A stretch of DNA of 64,000 nt from Caballeronia grimmiae (GTDB lineage Bacteria; Pseudomonadota; Gammaproteobacteria; Burkholderiales; Burkholderiaceae), in NCBI RefSeq assembly GCF_000698555.1, contig NZ_JFHE01000026.1, positions 1-64,000 on the forward strand, written 5' to 3'. Both the position numbers and the translations under genes were made by a program. Below the pieces are notes generated by a model, which was given only the letters and a program-made list of their open reading frames with translations, was not told the origin of the DNA and searched no databases. Below are positions 33,421 to 42,264 of this stretch, in pieces (positions within the stretch are counted from its first letter, which is position 1; every line of letters starts with the position of its first letter).

Positions 33421-33641
33421 GACTCCATCCTTGCTAAGTTGAAGCGGACCTCAACGTAGGCGTTGCGCATCATGGATGCTCCGTTGCTGTCGGGTCCGCA
33501 CGCGCCGCCTTATGCGGTTTTGCGGCACTGACAGACGATACGTCCGCCAGTTCGTCATGCAAAGGAATGGATCATTCGATCGATATCAGCCCACTCGTGC
33601 CGAGCTTATGATGGTCAATCGATGCGGTGCGACTCCGCCTG

Positions 33642-34835
33642 TCAGAAGCGCACGCGAACGCCGCCGAACGCCGCCACTTGCCGGTTCGTCGACGACGGCG
33701 TGCCCGCATCGGCGATAGCGGCGATCTTCTGATAGCCGTTGCCGACGCGCGTCGAGGCATCGCCCGCCGCGAGCTGATAGACGCCGGAAAGATAGATGTC
33801 GGTGCGCTTGGACAACACGTAGTCGACGCCGAGGGTGAACTGATGCCAGCGCGGCTTGAGCGTCGCGCCGGCGGTGCCGGGCAGGCTGTTTGCGCGGCCA
33901 TCGGTGAAGCTATACACGCCGATTAAGGTCGCCGCCGGCGTGATGTTGTAGCGGCCGTTCACGTCGTAGTTGTTGAACTTGCGCGACGAGCCGTCGTTGT
34001 AGTCGAGCTGCGTGTGGCTCCATGCGAAGCCGACCGTCGCGACCGAGCCCAACGCATAGTTGCCGCCTGCGACCGCCACCTGCTGCCGCGCCACCCCGCC
34101 GTTGACGCCATAGAAGAATGCGCCGCTGTAGTCGTCGCCGGATGTGGTCGATGCCCCGCCGATCGCGCCGCTCGTGTTCGACGCGACATTCGGATGATCG
34201 AGCCGCAGATAGCCCGCGCCGAGTTGCAGCGGCCCGGCGGCATAACTCGCCGATACGCCCCACGCGCGGTTGTTGCCGAAGCCCGCGCCCGCGCCGTTGC
34301 TGGCCTGATTGCTAAACCCATAGAGCGCGTCGAGAGTCACGCCCGCGAAGGTATCGCTCCTGAACTTCACGGCATTGTTGATGCGGAAGGTCTGATTCAG
34401 ATTGTCGTTATCGCCGACGTGCGTGGCGGGCGACCAGAAGCCCGGCCCGGCGAACAGCGCGACGAGGTCCGTGTTCGGATCGTACTGACGACCGAGCGTC
34501 AGCGTGCCGATGCCCGTCTTTGCCACGCCCACATAGGCTTGCCGTCCGAACTCGCGGCCACCCTGAGCGAGCGTGCCGTCGTTGACGCGATAGCCGCTTT
34601 CGAGGGTGAACAGCGCCTTGTAGCCGCCGCCGAGATCTTCGACGCCTTTCAGGCCCCAACGGCTGCCGTTGAGCTTGCCGCTCGTCGCCTGCACGTTGGA
34701 CGCGCCACGCTGATTGTTCGTATAGGCGAGGCCCGCGTCGATGATCCCGTACAAGGTGACGGAACTCTGTGCCTGAACGATGCCGGGAAGGGCGGCCAGT
34801 AAGCCAGCGGCGCCGGCGTGTGCGACTCGTTTCAT
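33642..34835 (-). CDS. Gram-negative trimeric porin (OmpC-like)
   Basis: This 397-residue outer-membrane porin forms a 16-strand barrel for passive diffusion of small polar solutes. A signal peptide of about 22 residues ends GIVQA before QSSVTLYGIIDAGLAYT, the characteristic burkholderial start; the constriction-loop region around 110-135 contains LGRQYDPNTDLVALF, and the chain ends in VRVRF with a terminal Phe needed for assembly. The length is normal. It is divergent from the TauD-like gene at 35165 and may serve uptake for the organosulfur genes, since porins often accompany such operons. That link is positional only. Confidence 0.92.
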   Translation of the reverse strand: MKRVAHAGAAGLLAALPGIVQAQSSVTLYGIIDAGLAYTNNQRGASNVQATSGKLNGSRWGLKGVEDLGGGYKALFTLESGYRVNDGTLAQGGREFGRQAYVGVAKTGIGTLTLGRQYDPNTDLVALFAGPGFWSPATHVGDNDNLNQTFRINNAVKFRSDTFAGVTLDALYGFSNQASNGAGAGFGNNRAWGVSASYAAGPLQLGAGYLRLDHPNVASNTSGAIGGASTTSGDDYSGAFFYGVNGGVARQQVAVAGGNYALGSVATVGFAWSHTQLDYNDGSSRKFNNYDVNGRYNITPAATLIGVYSFTDGRANSLPGTAGATLKPRWHQFTLGVDYVLSKRTDIYLSGVYQLAAGDASTRVGNGYQKIAAIADAGTPSSTNRQVAAFGGVRVRF

Positions 34836-35164
34836 TCGCTTCCTTAGTATTAACCATGAGTTCGAGGAAGCCGGATATTACGGTCGTGCTTACCGAAGTC
34901 CAACGATGCATTTCTTGTTTGTAATGGCTCGCACGCCTTATTTACATTCCGGATGACATAGAGAGCGATGTGTCCAGAAAAAGCGCGACCTAAAAAAATA
35001 GGACATCCCCACGCAATGCGTATGTAACGCTTTGCTCGATGCATTCGAGCGCTCGCGTGAAAAGGGTCATCGACGATGCGTTCATACGCTTGCATCGATT
35101 CGTTCGTTGCGAAGCACCGCGCTCCGGTGGTTTGATTGAACGACCCAACGACGACGGAGGATGT
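34836..35164. other. divergent promoter region between porin and TauD-like gene
   Basis: This 329-bp region holds no gene. It is more AT-rich than its neighbours, contains a CCTA-N6-TAGG dyad at 34989-35002 around an A-tract, and should hold promoters for both directions. A sulfur-starvation regulator site (CysB/Cbl/SsuR-like) would be expected here but I cannot identify one with confidence. Confidence 0.45.
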
Positions 35165-36106
35165 ATGAGCACGGTGCTGGATCATGGAGAAGCGCAGTCG
35201 CAAACTAAAGGCCACCAGGACTTGCGCGTGCGGCGCTACAAGCCGCTCGTCGGCGCGGTCATCGATAATGTCGATCTCGCCGCGCCGCTCAGCGAGGACA
35301 ACCGTCAGACGCTGCGTCAGGCGTTGGTCGATCACGGCGTGATCTTTTTTCGTGAACAGACGCTCACGTCGGCGCAGCACGTGGCGCTCGCGCGCATCTT
35401 CGGCAACCCGATCCGCAAGAACGTCTATCTTCCGGCCGTCTCCGGTTTTCCCGAGATCGAGGTCATCGCGCACGGCGGCGACAAGACCCGCTCGGGCGGC
35501 ACGGACAACTGGCATGTCGATGTTTCGTGGCAGCATCAGCCGCCCAAGGCCACCGTCCTTCACGCGCAGGAGATTCCGGAAGGTGGCGGAGGCGACACGA
35601 TCTGGGCCTCGTCGGCGGCAGTCTACGACTTGCTGGATGCCGATCTGGCCCGCTACTTCGAGAAGCTGACCGCGGTGAACACCTTCATCGCGTCGCCGAA
35701 GAAGGGCGCGCTCGCGGATCTGCTGAGCGGCTATGAGATTCCCGATGGCACGGAGGACAACAGCGTCGAGGCCGGGCTCGCGCGTGTGCGTGACGCCGCG
35801 CAGAAGTATCCGCCGATCGAAGTGCCCGTCATCAAGACGCATCCCGAGAACGGACGCAAGCTCGTGTTCGTCAACGAGGGACATACGAGCCATATCCTCG
35901 GCGTATCGAAGACGCAGAGTCAGACCCTGCTCAACTATCTCTACGACCTCATCAAGACACCCGAAGTGCAGGCGCGCTTCGAATGGAAGCAGGGCGATGT
36001 CGCCATCTGGGACAACCGGCAAGTGCAGCACTATGCGGCGCGCGATTACGGCGCGGCGAAGCGGCGCATTCACCGCATCACGCTCGAACACGACGGCGTG
36101 TTCTGA
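35165..36106 (+). CDS. TauD/TfdA family Fe(II)/2-oxoglutarate dioxygenase
   Basis: This 313-residue non-haem iron oxygenase couples 2-oxoglutarate decarboxylation to hydroxylation of a substrate such as a sulfonate or alkyl sulfate, releasing sulfite or sulfate. The facial triad is His117-x-Asp119 (NWHVDVSW) with distal His289 (VQHYAARDY), and Arg304 (RRIHRITL) should bind 2-oxoglutarate. The start at 35165 follows a GGAGG site; upstream in-frame codons cover the promoter. It is the first gene of a six-gene run (ABC importer, flavoprotein, ferredoxin). Taurine is a classic substrate, but alkylsulfatase-type AtsK activity is equally possible. Confidence 0.9.
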   Translation: MSTVLDHGEAQSQTKGHQDLRVRRYKPLVGAVIDNVDLAAPLSEDNRQTLRQALVDHGVIFFREQTLTSAQHVALARIFGNPIRKNVYLPAVSGFPEIEVIAHGGDKTRSGGTDNWHVDVSWQHQPPKATVLHAQEIPEGGGGDTIWASSAAVYDLLDADLARYFEKLTAVNTFIASPKKGALADLLSGYEIPDGTEDNSVEAGLARVRDAAQKYPPIEVPVIKTHPENGRKLVFVNEGHTSHILGVSKTQSQTLLNYLYDLIKTPEVQARFEWKQGDVAIWDNRQVQHYAARDYGAAKRRIHRITLEHDGVF

Positions 36107-36120
36107 CCGGAGGCACACGC

Positions 36121-37134
36121 GTGACTTTCATCAAGCGATTCATTCAAGCAACGTTGCCGGTCGTCGCGTTCGCCGCGAGCGCGACGGCGGTTCTTGCGCA
36201 GACCCCCGAAAAGTTCGAACTGCGCTATCAGGGCTGGGCGAGCAAGGTCCTGTATCCGGAGCTTGCCGAAGAACTGGGCTATCTCGCGCCGATCAGGCTG
36301 AAGTGGGTCGGCAACACGATCAGCGGGCCGCAGGACATTCAGGCGGCCGTGACCGGCGATGTCGATTTCGGCGGCGCGTTCAACGGTTCCATTGTCAAGC
36401 TCGTCGCGGCGCATGCGCCGGTCAAGGCGGTGATCTCGTATGTCGGCACGGACAAGGAGACCAACGGCGGTCTCTTCGTCTTGCAGGACAGCGCGATCAA
36501 GGAGCCGCGCGATCTCGTCGGCAAAAAGATCGGCGTGAATACGCCGGGCGCGTATCAGCAATATCTCGTGACGGCGTATCTTCAGAAATCTGGGCTGACT
36601 CAGGCCGATATCGACCGCGTGACGTTCGTGCCCGCGCCGCCGGTGAATCTTGCGCAACTGCTCAAGCAGAAGCAGCTCGACGCGATCTTTCTCGAAGACA
36701 TCATCAAGGACAAGCTGCTCGCCGATGGCGGCGCGCGCTTGCTCACGACCGACTACGCGCAGTTCGGCTCTTACGGCTATGCGAGCTATCTGTTCACGGA
36801 CCGCTTCATCGGGCAGAACCCGAACACGGTGCGTAAATTCGTCGAAGGCACTGCCCGCGCGATCGAATGGGCGCGCACGACGCCGCGCGATCAGGTCGTT
36901 GCACGCCTGAAGAAGATCGTCGAGGCGCGGCATCGCAATGAAGATGCGACGATCGTCAATTACTGGAAATCGCCGGGCGTGGGCGGCAAGGGCGGCCTGA
37001 TCGCGGCGGAGGATTTCACGACGTACATCGACTGGTATGTGAAGAACGGCGTGCTCAAGCCCGGACAGGTCAAGCCGGAAACGGTGTATTCCAACCAGTT
37101 CAATCCGTTTAACCAGGCCGTGGCCAGCCACTGA
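36121..37134 (+). CDS. ABC transporter substrate-binding protein (SsuA/TauA-like)
   Basis: This is a 337-residue periplasmic binding protein of the nitrate/sulfonate/taurine class. The signal peptide ends ATAVLA before QTPEKF (cleavage after about residue 26). The two lobes carry typical QAAVTGDVDFGGAFNGS and LVGKKIGVNTPG motifs. It starts with GTG at 36121, supported by a CCGGAGG site 14 bp after the dioxygenase stop; no suitable ATG is nearby. It delivers ligand to the ATPase/permease encoded next. Association with TauD suggests an organosulfonate or sulfate ester, but the ligand cannot be read. Confidence 0.9.
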   Translation: MTFIKRFIQATLPVVAFAASATAVLAQTPEKFELRYQGWASKVLYPELAEELGYLAPIRLKWVGNTISGPQDIQAAVTGDVDFGGAFNGSIVKLVAAHAPVKAVISYVGTDKETNGGLFVLQDSAIKEPRDLVGKKIGVNTPGAYQQYLVTAYLQKSGLTQADIDRVTFVPAPPVNLAQLLKQKQLDAIFLEDIIKDKLLADGGARLLTTDYAQFGSYGYASYLFTDRFIGQNPNTVRKFVEGTARAIEWARTTPRDQVVARLKKIVEARHRNEDATIVNYWKSPGVGGKGGLIAAEDFTTYIDWYVKNGVLKPGQVKPETVYSNQFNPFNQAVASH

Positions 37135-37153
37135 CGCATCGGGAGGCGCAGCA

Positions 37154-37954
37154 ATGAGTGCATCGATCGATGTGCGCAATGTCGCGAAGGGCTATCGCGT
37201 GAATCGGCGCGATCGCTTCGCGGTGCTCGACGAGGTTTCCTTTCACGTGGCGGCGGGCGAGTTCGTCTCGCTCGTCGGCCCGAGCGGATGCGGCAAGACC
37301 ACGCTGCTCGATCTCATCGGCGGGCTGACGCTGCCGGATGCAGGCGAGATTCGGATCGACGGACGCAAGATCGAAGGGCCGGGCCTGGATCGCGGCATCG
37401 TGTTCCAGCAGTACGCACTGTTTCCGTGGCGCACGGCGCTCGGCAATGTCGCGTTCGGGCTGGAAGCGAAGGGCGTCGCGAAGGCGGAGCGGTTCGCGCG
37501 GGCACGGCGCTTTCTCGAACTCGTCGGACTCGGCGAGTTCGCGGACCGCTACCCGCATCAGTTGTCGGGCGGCATGAAGCAGCGCGTCGCCATCGCGCGT
37601 TCGCTCGCCTACGAACCCGACGTCCTGCTGATGGACGAACCGTTCGCCGCGCTCGATGCGCAGACGCGCGAATCCTTGCAGGACGAGCTGCTGCGCATCT
37701 GGAAGCACACCGGGACCTCCATCGTTTTCATCACGCATTCGATCGACGAAGCCATCTATCTCGGTCAGCGCGTGCTGGTGATGGCGGCATCGCCCGGGCG
37801 CATCACGCATGTGCTGCCGGTCAATGCGCCGAAGGACGCTACCGGCGAGGACGTGCGCGCGACGCCTGAATTCGTCCGGCTGCGGCATGAGATCTGGCAG
37901 ATCATCCGCTCGCGTCGCGCGGCGGCACATCTGCAGGTTGCGCAGGCGGCCTGA
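37154..37954 (+). CDS. ABC transporter ATP-binding protein (SsuB/TauB-like)
   Basis: This 266-residue cytoplasmic ATPase powers the importer. Walker A is GPSGCGKTT (42-50), the Q-loop lies in IVFQQYALFPW, the signature is LSGGMKQR near 142, Walker B is VLLMDEPFAALD, and the H-loop is in FITHSIDEA. It is about the size of SsuB/NrtD proteins. It lies 19 bp after the binding-protein gene and 21 bp before the permease gene, completing transporter 1 of the island. It is certainly an ABC importer ATPase; substrate class follows from its partners. Confidence 0.94.
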   Translation: MSASIDVRNVAKGYRVNRRDRFAVLDEVSFHVAAGEFVSLVGPSGCGKTTLLDLIGGLTLPDAGEIRIDGRKIEGPGLDRGIVFQQYALFPWRTALGNVAFGLEAKGVAKAERFARARRFLELVGLGEFADRYPHQLSGGMKQRVAIARSLAYEPDVLLMDEPFAALDAQTRESLQDELLRIWKHTGTSIVFITHSIDEAIYLGQRVLVMAASPGRITHVLPVNAPKDATGEDVRATPEFVRLRHEIWQIIRSRRAAAHLQVAQAA

Positions 37955-37975
37955 TCCACCCTTCAAGGAGCTTCG

Positions 37976-38767
37976 ATGAGTACGGTCATCACCGCGCCCC
38001 CGCGCGTCGCCTGGGGCTTGCCGCGGGCGCTTCGGTCGAGCATCGCCGTCGTGGCGTTCGTCGCGCTGTGGGAAGCGCTGCCGCGCCTGCACTGGGTCGA
38101 TGCGACCTTCCTGCCGCCGTTTTCCGTGGTGCTTCGCGCCTTGTGCGACATGGCGCTGTCGGGCGAGCTCTGGGTGCATCTCTTCGCCAGCGCGGCGCGC
38201 GCGCTCTCCGGCTTCGCGATCGCGGTCGCGTTCGGCGTGCCGCTGGGATTGTTCATCGGCTGGTATCGAACGCTCGCGGAAGTGCTCGATCCGCTGCTCG
38301 AACTGTTTCGCAATACCGCGCCGCTCGCCTTGCTGCCGGTCTTCGTGCTCGTGCTCGGCATGGGCGAAACCTCGAAAGTGTCGATGGTCGTGTACTCGTG
38401 CATCTGGCCCGTCGTGCTCAATACGGTGAGCGGCGTGCGCAACGTCGATCCGCTGCTGATCCGCTCGGCCCGCTCGATGGGACTCAAGCCGCTGCAACTG
38501 TTCGCGAAGGTCGTTCTGCCTGCGTCGGTGCCCTCGGTGTTCACGGGCGTTCGCATCGCGGGCGCGTATTCGATTCTCGTGCTCATCGCGGCCGAAATGG
38601 TCGGCGCGAAGGCGGGCTTGGGCTATCTCGTCAACTATTCGCAATTCACCTTCGAGATTCCGAAGATGTACGCGGGCATCCTCACCCTTGCCTTGCTCGG
38701 ACTCGCCTTTAATCAGACGGTGCTGTTCGCCGAAAAGCGGCTTGCCGCATGGAAGGAGCGGGCATGA
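37976..38767 (+). CDS. ABC transporter permease (SsuC/TauC-like)
   Basis: This 263-residue inner-membrane permease of the BPD_transp_1 family has about six helices. The EAA-type cytoplasmic loop, contacting the ATPase, is SARSMGLKPLQLFAKVVLPA with the conserved G about mid-loop, followed by AEMVGAKAGLGYLV, typical of the sulfonate/nitrate class. It starts with ATG at 37976 behind an AAGGAG site. Its stop overlaps the start of the flavoprotein gene as ATGA, so the transporter and the redox pair are translated as one unit. Confidence 0.93.
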   Translation: MSTVITAPPRVAWGLPRALRSSIAVVAFVALWEALPRLHWVDATFLPPFSVVLRALCDMALSGELWVHLFASAARALSGFAIAVAFGVPLGLFIGWYRTLAEVLDPLLELFRNTAPLALLPVFVLVLGMGETSKVSMVVYSCIWPVVLNTVSGVRNVDPLLIRSARSMGLKPLQLFAKVVLPASVPSVFTGVRIAGAYSILVLIAAEMVGAKAGLGYLVNYSQFTFEIPKMYAGILTLALLGLAFNQTVLFAEKRLAAWKERA

Positions 38768-40380
38768 CGCAGCGCGCGAGCGTGACCGATGCACAACGTC
38801 ACTACGACGCCGACGTGCTCGTCATCGGCGGCGGCCCGGCGGGCACGTGGGCCGCGATCAGTGCCGCCGCAAGAGGGGCGCGCGTGGTGCTCGCGGACAA
38901 GGGCTTTTGCGGCACGTCGGGCGCGACGGCGCCATCGGGCACGGGCGTCTGGTACGTGCCGCGCGACAGGGACGCCCGCGAACGCGCGAGGGCCAGCCGT
39001 TACGCGCTCGGCGGCGAACTCGCCGAACGCGCGTGGATGGATCGCGTGCTGGAGCAGACCTGGCTCAACTGCGAACGCCTGGCGCAATGGGGCTATCCGT
39101 TTCCGGTCGACGAAGCCGGCAACGCGCGCCGCACCTCTCTGCAGGGTCCCGAATACATGCGCCTCATGCGCAAGCGTGTGAAGGAGGCGGGCGCGCGCAT
39201 TCTCGATCACAGTCCGGCGCTGGAACTGCTGATCGATGAGCGCGGTGCGGTGGCGGGCGCTTCGGGCGTGCATCGGCAGACGGGCGAGACCTGGAGTGCG
39301 CGGACCGGCAGCGTCGTCATCGCGACGGGCGGCTGCGCGTTCCTGAGCAACGCGCTCGGCTGCAACGTGCTGACGGGCGACGGTCATCTGATGGCCGCCG
39401 AAGCCGGCGCGGAATGCTCCGGCATGGAGTTCTCGAACGCTTACGGTCTCGGTCCGGCGTTCTCCTCGGTGACGAAATCGCTGTTCTATAACTGGGCCAC
39501 TTTCTACGATGCCACGGGCACGGCGATCCCCGGCGCCGGTTCGTCGCACGGGCGCGGGGTGATCGCGAAGACGCTGGAATCGCAGCCGGTGTTCGCATGC
39601 CTCGATCGCACGGATGCCGACATCCGCGCGTGGATGCGCCGCTCGCAGCCGAACTTCTTCGTGCCGTTCGACCGATCAGGCATCGATCCCTTCACCCGGC
39701 ATTTTCCGGTGACGTTGCGCCTCGAAGGCACCGTGCGCGGCACGGGCGGCCTGCACGTGACCGATGCGACCTGCGCGAGCTCGGTCCCGGGCCTGTACGC
39801 CGCCGGCGACGCCGCCACGCGCGAGCTGATCTGCGGCGGCTTCACGGGCGGCGGCAGCCACAACGCCGCATGGGCGATGTCGTCCGGCTTCTGGGCCGGC
39901 GCGGGCGCGGCCGATCACGCCCGCACGGTGCGCGCGCTGCGCACGCCGCGAACGTTGCTTCGGGCAGGCCGTGCGAGTTTGCGCGATGGCGGCGCGAACG
40001 CGCCCATCGATCCCGCCGCGCTCATCCGCGCGGTTCAGGACGAAGTGTTGCCGACGCAGCGCAACTGGACACGTCGTGCGGACCTGCTCGAAGACTCGCT
40101 CGGGCGGCTCGATGCGCTTTGGCATCGGGTGCGAGGCGCAGCGGCGTCGGATCTGAACCAGATGGTCCGTGCCCGCGAAGCCGTCGCCATGCTCGCCGTG
40201 TCGCGCTGGATGTATCGCAGTGCGCTCGCCCGCACGGAGACGCGCGGCATGGCCCGCCGACAGGACTACCCGGCGGCCGATGCGGCGCAGCGGCATCGCC
40301 TGCTGAGCGGCGGTCTCGATGAAGTCTGGGTCGCGCGCCACGCGGTGCGCCATGACGCGAACGGGGATATCGCCGCATGA
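38764..40380 (+). CDS. FAD-dependent oxidoreductase, AprA/fumarate-reductase-like
   Basis: This 538-residue cytoplasmic flavoprotein has the fumarate reductase/succinate dehydrogenase/adenylylsulfate reductase flavoprotein fold. The FAD Rossmann motif is IGGGPAG (21-27), with CGTSGATAPSGTGVW close behind; the C-terminal FAD contact is GLYAAGDAATRELICGGFTGGGSHNAAWAMSSG in pieces around 355-390. It starts in an ATGA overlap with the permease gene and ends in an ATGA overlap with a two-cluster ferredoxin, the arrangement of AprA with AprB. It may reductively or oxidatively process a sulfur compound imported by the linked transporter. It is probably not dissimilatory APS reductase itself. The reaction is unknown. 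Confidence 0.85.
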   Translation: MTQRASVTDAQRHYDADVLVIGGGPAGTWAAISAAARGARVVLADKGFCGTSGATAPSGTGVWYVPRDRDARERARASRYALGGELAERAWMDRVLEQTWLNCERLAQWGYPFPVDEAGNARRTSLQGPEYMRLMRKRVKEAGARILDHSPALELLIDERGAVAGASGVHRQTGETWSARTGSVVIATGGCAFLSNALGCNVLTGDGHLMAAEAGAECSGMEFSNAYGLGPAFSSVTKSLFYNWATFYDATGTAIPGAGSSHGRGVIAKTLESQPVFACLDRTDADIRAWMRRSQPNFFVPFDRSGIDPFTRHFPVTLRLEGTVRGTGGLHVTDATCASSVPGLYAAGDAATRELICGGFTGGGSHNAAWAMSSGFWAGAGAADHARTVRALRTPRTLLRAGRASLRDGGANAPIDPAALIRAVQDEVLPTQRNWTRRADLLEDSLGRLDALWHRVRGAAASDLNQMVRAREAVAMLAVSRWMYRSALARTETRGMARRQDYPAADAAQRHRLLSGGLDEVWVARHAVRHDANGDIAA

Positions 40381-40700
40381 TCGAAATCGTCGATACGGAA
40401 CGCTGCACCGGCTGCGACATCTGCGTGCGCGTGTGCCCGACCAATGTTTTCGATGCAGCGGCATCGACGGATGGCCCGCCGGTCATCGCGCGGCAGGACG
40501 ATTGTCAGACCTGCTTCATGTGCGAACTGTACTGCCCGGAAGACGCGCTGTATGTCGCGCCTCAGACCACATCCGGCGTGAGCGTCGATGCGGCGGCGAC
40601 GCTCAAGGGGAGTTATCGGCAAGCCATCGGCTGGCGTCGCGGCCAGCGGTCCGGCGCGGCGGACGATGCGAGCTATGAACTGCTGAGCCGCGCGCACTGA
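40377..40700 (+). CDS. 2[4Fe-4S] ferredoxin, AprB-like partner
   Basis: This 107-residue iron-sulfur protein has two CxxCxxCxxxCP sets, Cys10/13/16/20 and Cys43/46/49/53, the pattern of two [4Fe-4S] clusters. A 50-residue C-terminal tail without cysteines follows, as in adenylylsulfate reductase beta-like ferredoxins. Its ATG overlaps the flavoprotein stop (ATGA), strongly implying a one-to-one complex and electron transfer to or from that FAD. It is the last gene of the TauD-ABC-flavoprotein operon. The partner assignment is well supported by coupling; the redox direction is unknown. Confidence 0.9.
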   Translation: MIEIVDTERCTGCDICVRVCPTNVFDAAASTDGPPVIARQDDCQTCFMCELYCPEDALYVAPQTTSGVSVDAAATLKGSYRQAIGWRRGQRSGAADDASYELLSRAH

Positions 40701-40740
40701 GCAGGCGGGTAACGAACGCCCTGCGCCGCGCATGGACTGT

Positions 40741-40752
40741 CATATCGATATG
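40741..40752. promoter_or_regulatory. CATATCGATATG palindrome in the ridA-like promoter
   Basis: A perfect 12-bp palindrome lies 87 bp before the RidA-family gene. Its core recurs at 42265-42275 and 42346-42355 in the divergent promoter of the metQ-like and second transporter genes, suggesting a shared regulator. Confidence 0.45.
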
Positions 40753-40838
40753 AAGCTTCGTTGGTTAGCGCGTTGACCGACGCTGCATAACATGAGCGGC
40801 TTCGCGTTATTCCACGCATTCGTACCGACAGGAGCACC

Positions 40839-41303
40839 ATGAGCGCCGACGAAAGACTCAACCGTCTGATCGACCCCGACCGCACTTCGAGCAATCCGAA
40901 GGCGAACTATCGCAATGCCACGCGCTGGGGCGATCTCGTTTTCGTGTCGGGCAAGTCGGCGGGCGCCGCCATCGACGGCAAGCCATCCAGAGGACGGCTC
41001 GGCGACACGCTCACGCTCGAAGACGGCGTCGCGTTCGCACGCGAGGCGGCGCTGGAGCTGCTGCTCGTGCTGCGCGACGAACTCGGCTCGCTCGAACGCG
41101 TGAAGCAGGTGCTCGACGTGCAGGGCTTCGTGAACGCCGACGCCGCTTTCGAAGACCACGCGAAGGTGCTCGACGGCGCATCGGACGTGCTGGTCGAGGT
41201 TCTGGGCGAAGCCGGCGTGCACGCGCGTTCGGTGTTGGGCGCCGTGTCGCTGCGCGGCGGGCAGCCGGTGATTCTGCGCGCCGTCGTCGGCGTGAGCGGC
41301 TGA
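40839..41303 (+). CDS. RidA (YjgF/YER057c/UK114) family protein
   Basis: This 154-residue protein is of the RidA superfamily, trimeric proteins that hydrolyse reactive enamine/imine intermediates or bind small metabolites. Recognisable segments are RWGDLVFVSGKSAG, the central DVQGFVNADAAFED and VHARSVLGAVSL, where the Arg corresponds to the carboxylate-binding Arg of RidA. The catalytic Glu near the C terminus of true RidA is not evident in PVILRAVVGV, so it may belong to another subgroup. A CAGGAG site precedes the ATG. It is convergent with the metQ-like gene. In this context it may clear imines produced during organosulfur or amine breakdown. Confidence 0.85.
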   Translation: MSADERLNRLIDPDRTSSNPKANYRNATRWGDLVFVSGKSAGAAIDGKPSRGRLGDTLTLEDGVAFAREAALELLLVLRDELGSLERVKQVLDVQGFVNADAAFEDHAKVLDGASDVLVEVLGEAGVHARSVLGAVSLRGGQPVILRAVVGVSG

Positions 41304-41362
41304 TCGCTCCGGAGAGCGGCGAAGGAGGGGGCGCGCAAGACAGCGCCTCACGCCGCACCGTT

Positions 41363-42190
41363 TCACTTCGAGGGTGCGCCGTCCCATGCCGGCAGCACCG
41401 CGCCGTGGTACACGCTCAGGATGACCGACGCGACATTCGCCTGCTGATAGCTCTCGAGCAGTTCCTTCACCCACGGAGCCTGCGCATCTTTCGCGTTGAC
41501 GGCCAGAAAGTTGCGATACGGATTGTCCGTCACCTTCTCCTGCGCGATGCGCTCCTGCGGCACCTTGATGCCGCTTTTGAACGCCCAGCCCGTGTTGACC
41601 ACGGCGGCGTCGAGATCGTCGATCGCGCGGCCCACGATGCCCGCGTCGAGTTCCTTGATTTGGACGTGCTTCGGGTTGTCGGCGATGTCGCGCGCGGTCG
41701 GCAGCAGGCCGACGTTCTCACGCAGCCTGATCAAGCCGTTGGCCTGCAACAGCAGCAGCGCGCGGCCCTCGTTGCTCGGATCGTTGGGCACGCCGATAGT
41801 CGCGTTCTGTGGCAGGGCGTCAATGGATTTCCACTTGCGCGAGTACAGGCCGATCGGCTGCACGTAGGTGTAGCCCGCCGGCACGATATCGTAGTGACGC
41901 GCCTTGACTTGCGCGTCGAGATACGGCTTGTGCTGGAAGGCGTTGAGGTCGAGATCATGCTGGGCGAGCGCTTCGTTCGGCTGGGTGTAGTCCGAAAAAG
42001 TCGTGAGCTTCACGGTGATGCCATGTTTCGCGGCGTTCGCCGCGACCGTGCGCCAGATGTCCTCGTCCTCGCCGGACATGATGCCGACGCGCACGGTCTG
42101 ACTGGCCGCTGACGAAAGTGGCGCGCTCGCGATGCCGCAGACGAGTGCAACAGAGAACAGGGCGGTTTTGAAGGGCAGCTTGATCTTCAC
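41363..42190 (-). CDS. MetQ/NlpA family substrate-binding protein
   Basis: This 275-residue periplasmic binding protein is of the MetQ (NlpA) class, which binds methionine or related amino acids for MetNI-type importers. The signal peptide runs to about residue 28 (APLSSAASQ). Family motifs TVRVGIMSGEDEDIW, LDLNAFQHKPYLD and IGVPNDPSNEGRALLLLQ are clear. No lipobox Cys is present, so it is soluble rather than a lipoprotein. The start is GTG at 42190 (VKIKLPF); no ATG fits between the promoter and the signal peptide, and its ribosome site is weak. No MetN or MetI gene is adjacent, so it is an orphan in this window. Confidence 0.88.
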   Translation of the reverse strand: MKIKLPFKTALFSVALVCGIASAPLSSAASQTVRVGIMSGEDEDIWRTVAANAAKHGITVKLTTFSDYTQPNEALAQHDLDLNAFQHKPYLDAQVKARHYDIVPAGYTYVQPIGLYSRKWKSIDALPQNATIGVPNDPSNEGRALLLLQANGLIRLRENVGLLPTARDIADNPKHVQIKELDAGIVGRAIDDLDAAVVNTGWAFKSGIKVPQERIAQEKVTDNPYRNFLAVNAKDAQAPWVKELLESYQQANVASVILSVYHGAVLPAWDGAPSK

Positions 42191-42264
42191 GAAATCATCG
42201 GTGACAGGTTGAGAGACTGCCCATGCTAGAGGCGCGGCGTGCGCCCGGCAAACAATATCCAGCG

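Noticed and set aside
37109..38794. 561-codon minus-strand open frame
   Set aside because: It is antisense to three well-defined ABC transporter genes with no ribosome site and a low-complexity Arg/Glu/His composition.
38764..40700. dissimilatory APS reductase (AprBA)
   Set aside because: The fold and gene order match, but the context is an aerobic sulfonate-type operon without sat or dsr genes, so only 'AprA/AprB-like' is supportable.
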